Assembly: GCA_964407525.1 (NCBI GenBank)
Contig: CAYOWC010000101.1
Span: 1 to 14,448 of the forward strand
Direction: 5' to 3'
Source: DUZB01 sp964407525
GTDB taxonomy: Bacteria; Desulfobacterota; DSM-4660; Desulfatiglandales; Desulfatiglandaceae
DNA: 14,448 nucleotides
Position 1 is the first letter of the stretch; each line of letters opens with the position of its first letter. The notes beneath the pieces are model-generated. The model had not been told where the DNA came from. It saw nothing but the letters and a program-made list of their open reading frames with translations, and ran no database searches. Of this stretch, positions 14,092 through 14,448 are shown piece after piece. A program made the translations under genes and the position numbers.

Positions 14092-14448
14092 TATGAGCCT
14101 CCTTTTAGGTCCTCAGCAATCCACTGGATACGGGTTTCTTGGTGCATTGGATGTTCATGAAATCTTTTCTTAGCGGCTGAATGATTGGGATTCTAGGGTA
14201 TGGGATGTCTTTGTGCAAAGAGCAAGCGATGAAACCCGGAAAAAAGGGTGCGAAATGGAAGCTGCAGGAGTGAAATGAATTTTTTTCTGCGATGGATTAG
14301 GATGTCCACAAAAAATCAAGAAACTTGCCAGGTATACAATGATGAGATAATATTGTGATAGTCTATATTGATACTCTCGTAAAGAGTCCCCAAATCCGTC
14401 ACCCCCGCGAAGGCGGGGGTCCAGGTAAGCGAGCATGCGAGACTCCGG
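14092..14448. other. Region upstream of the oxidoreductase, no gene
   Basis: Holds the ribosome site AGGAGG (14098-14103 on the minus strand) and presumably the oxidoreductase promoter, which I could not pin down. Its far end carries the REP-like hairpin. A minus-strand frame of 88 codons begins LDPRLRGGD after two residues; that is the translation of the repeat and not a gene. Confidence 0.5.
14398..14424. repeat. REP-like GC-rich palindrome
   Basis: ACCCCCGC (14401-14408) and GCGGGGGT (14413-14420) form an 8-bp stem with a 4-nt loop, flanked by GTC and CCAG. The motif family with core CCCGCGAA(G/A)GCGGG and TCCAG is a dispersed intergenic repeat in many proteobacterial genomes. A single copy is visible here. 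Confidence 0.75.

Noticed and set aside
14170..14436. 88-codon minus-strand ORF
   Set aside because: Its start is the translated REP-like palindrome and the rest lacks any domain.

Overview
The window reads as a piece of a Gram-negative chromosome, most like a Desulfobacterota (deltaproteobacterial) genome. That is inferred from the gene mix (TrxC-type thioredoxin beside a YyaL/SPATA20-family protein, a Tat-exported CrtI/RetSat-like oxidoreductase, a LytS/LytTR pair) and from intergenic repeats: a heptamer tandem array, an AT-rich inverted repeat and a GC-rich REP-like hairpin. No rRNA, tRNA, CRISPR array, phage gene or intact transposase was recognised.

Left part (1-4020): proC (pyrroline-5-carboxylate reductase) lies on the minus strand. 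Upstream of it is a decayed zone. It holds a short unassigned ORF, the C-terminal stump of an amidohydrolase (minus strand) and a major-facilitator gene (plus strand) cut by an internal deletion with a frameshift. Then come an intact class I SAM-dependent methyltransferase (plus) and a convergent BASS/ACR3-like membrane transporter (minus), both with TTG starts.

Middle part (4021-7438): a single well-preserved gene, related to N5-(carboxyethyl)ornithine synthase in the alanine dehydrogenase/PNT superfamily, stands alone in more than 2 kb of non-coding or decayed DNA. The downstream 1.2 kb is the most puzzling stretch. Two diverged copies of a 76-bp block flank a perfect 16-bp inverted repeat (65-nt hairpin) and a 68-nt folded element with an 11-bp bulged stem. 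Another two-tier hairpin lies upstream of the gene.

Right part (7439-14448): a compact minus-strand run. In transcription order it holds a Tat-exported FAD-dependent oxidoreductase with a terminator-like hairpin on its stop codon, a LytS-type histidine kinase overlapping a LytTR response regulator by 29 nt, a zinc-finger thioredoxin (TrxC-like), and a 693-aa thioredoxin-fold/YyaL protein. The kinase and regulator form one two-component system. The thioredoxin and YyaL genes share orientation and are separated only by the heptamer array, which suggests, but does not prove, a thiol-redox unit.

No established novel system can be claimed. The best leads are the structured, repeat-flanked region 6201-7438 and the solitary CEOS-like gene beside it.
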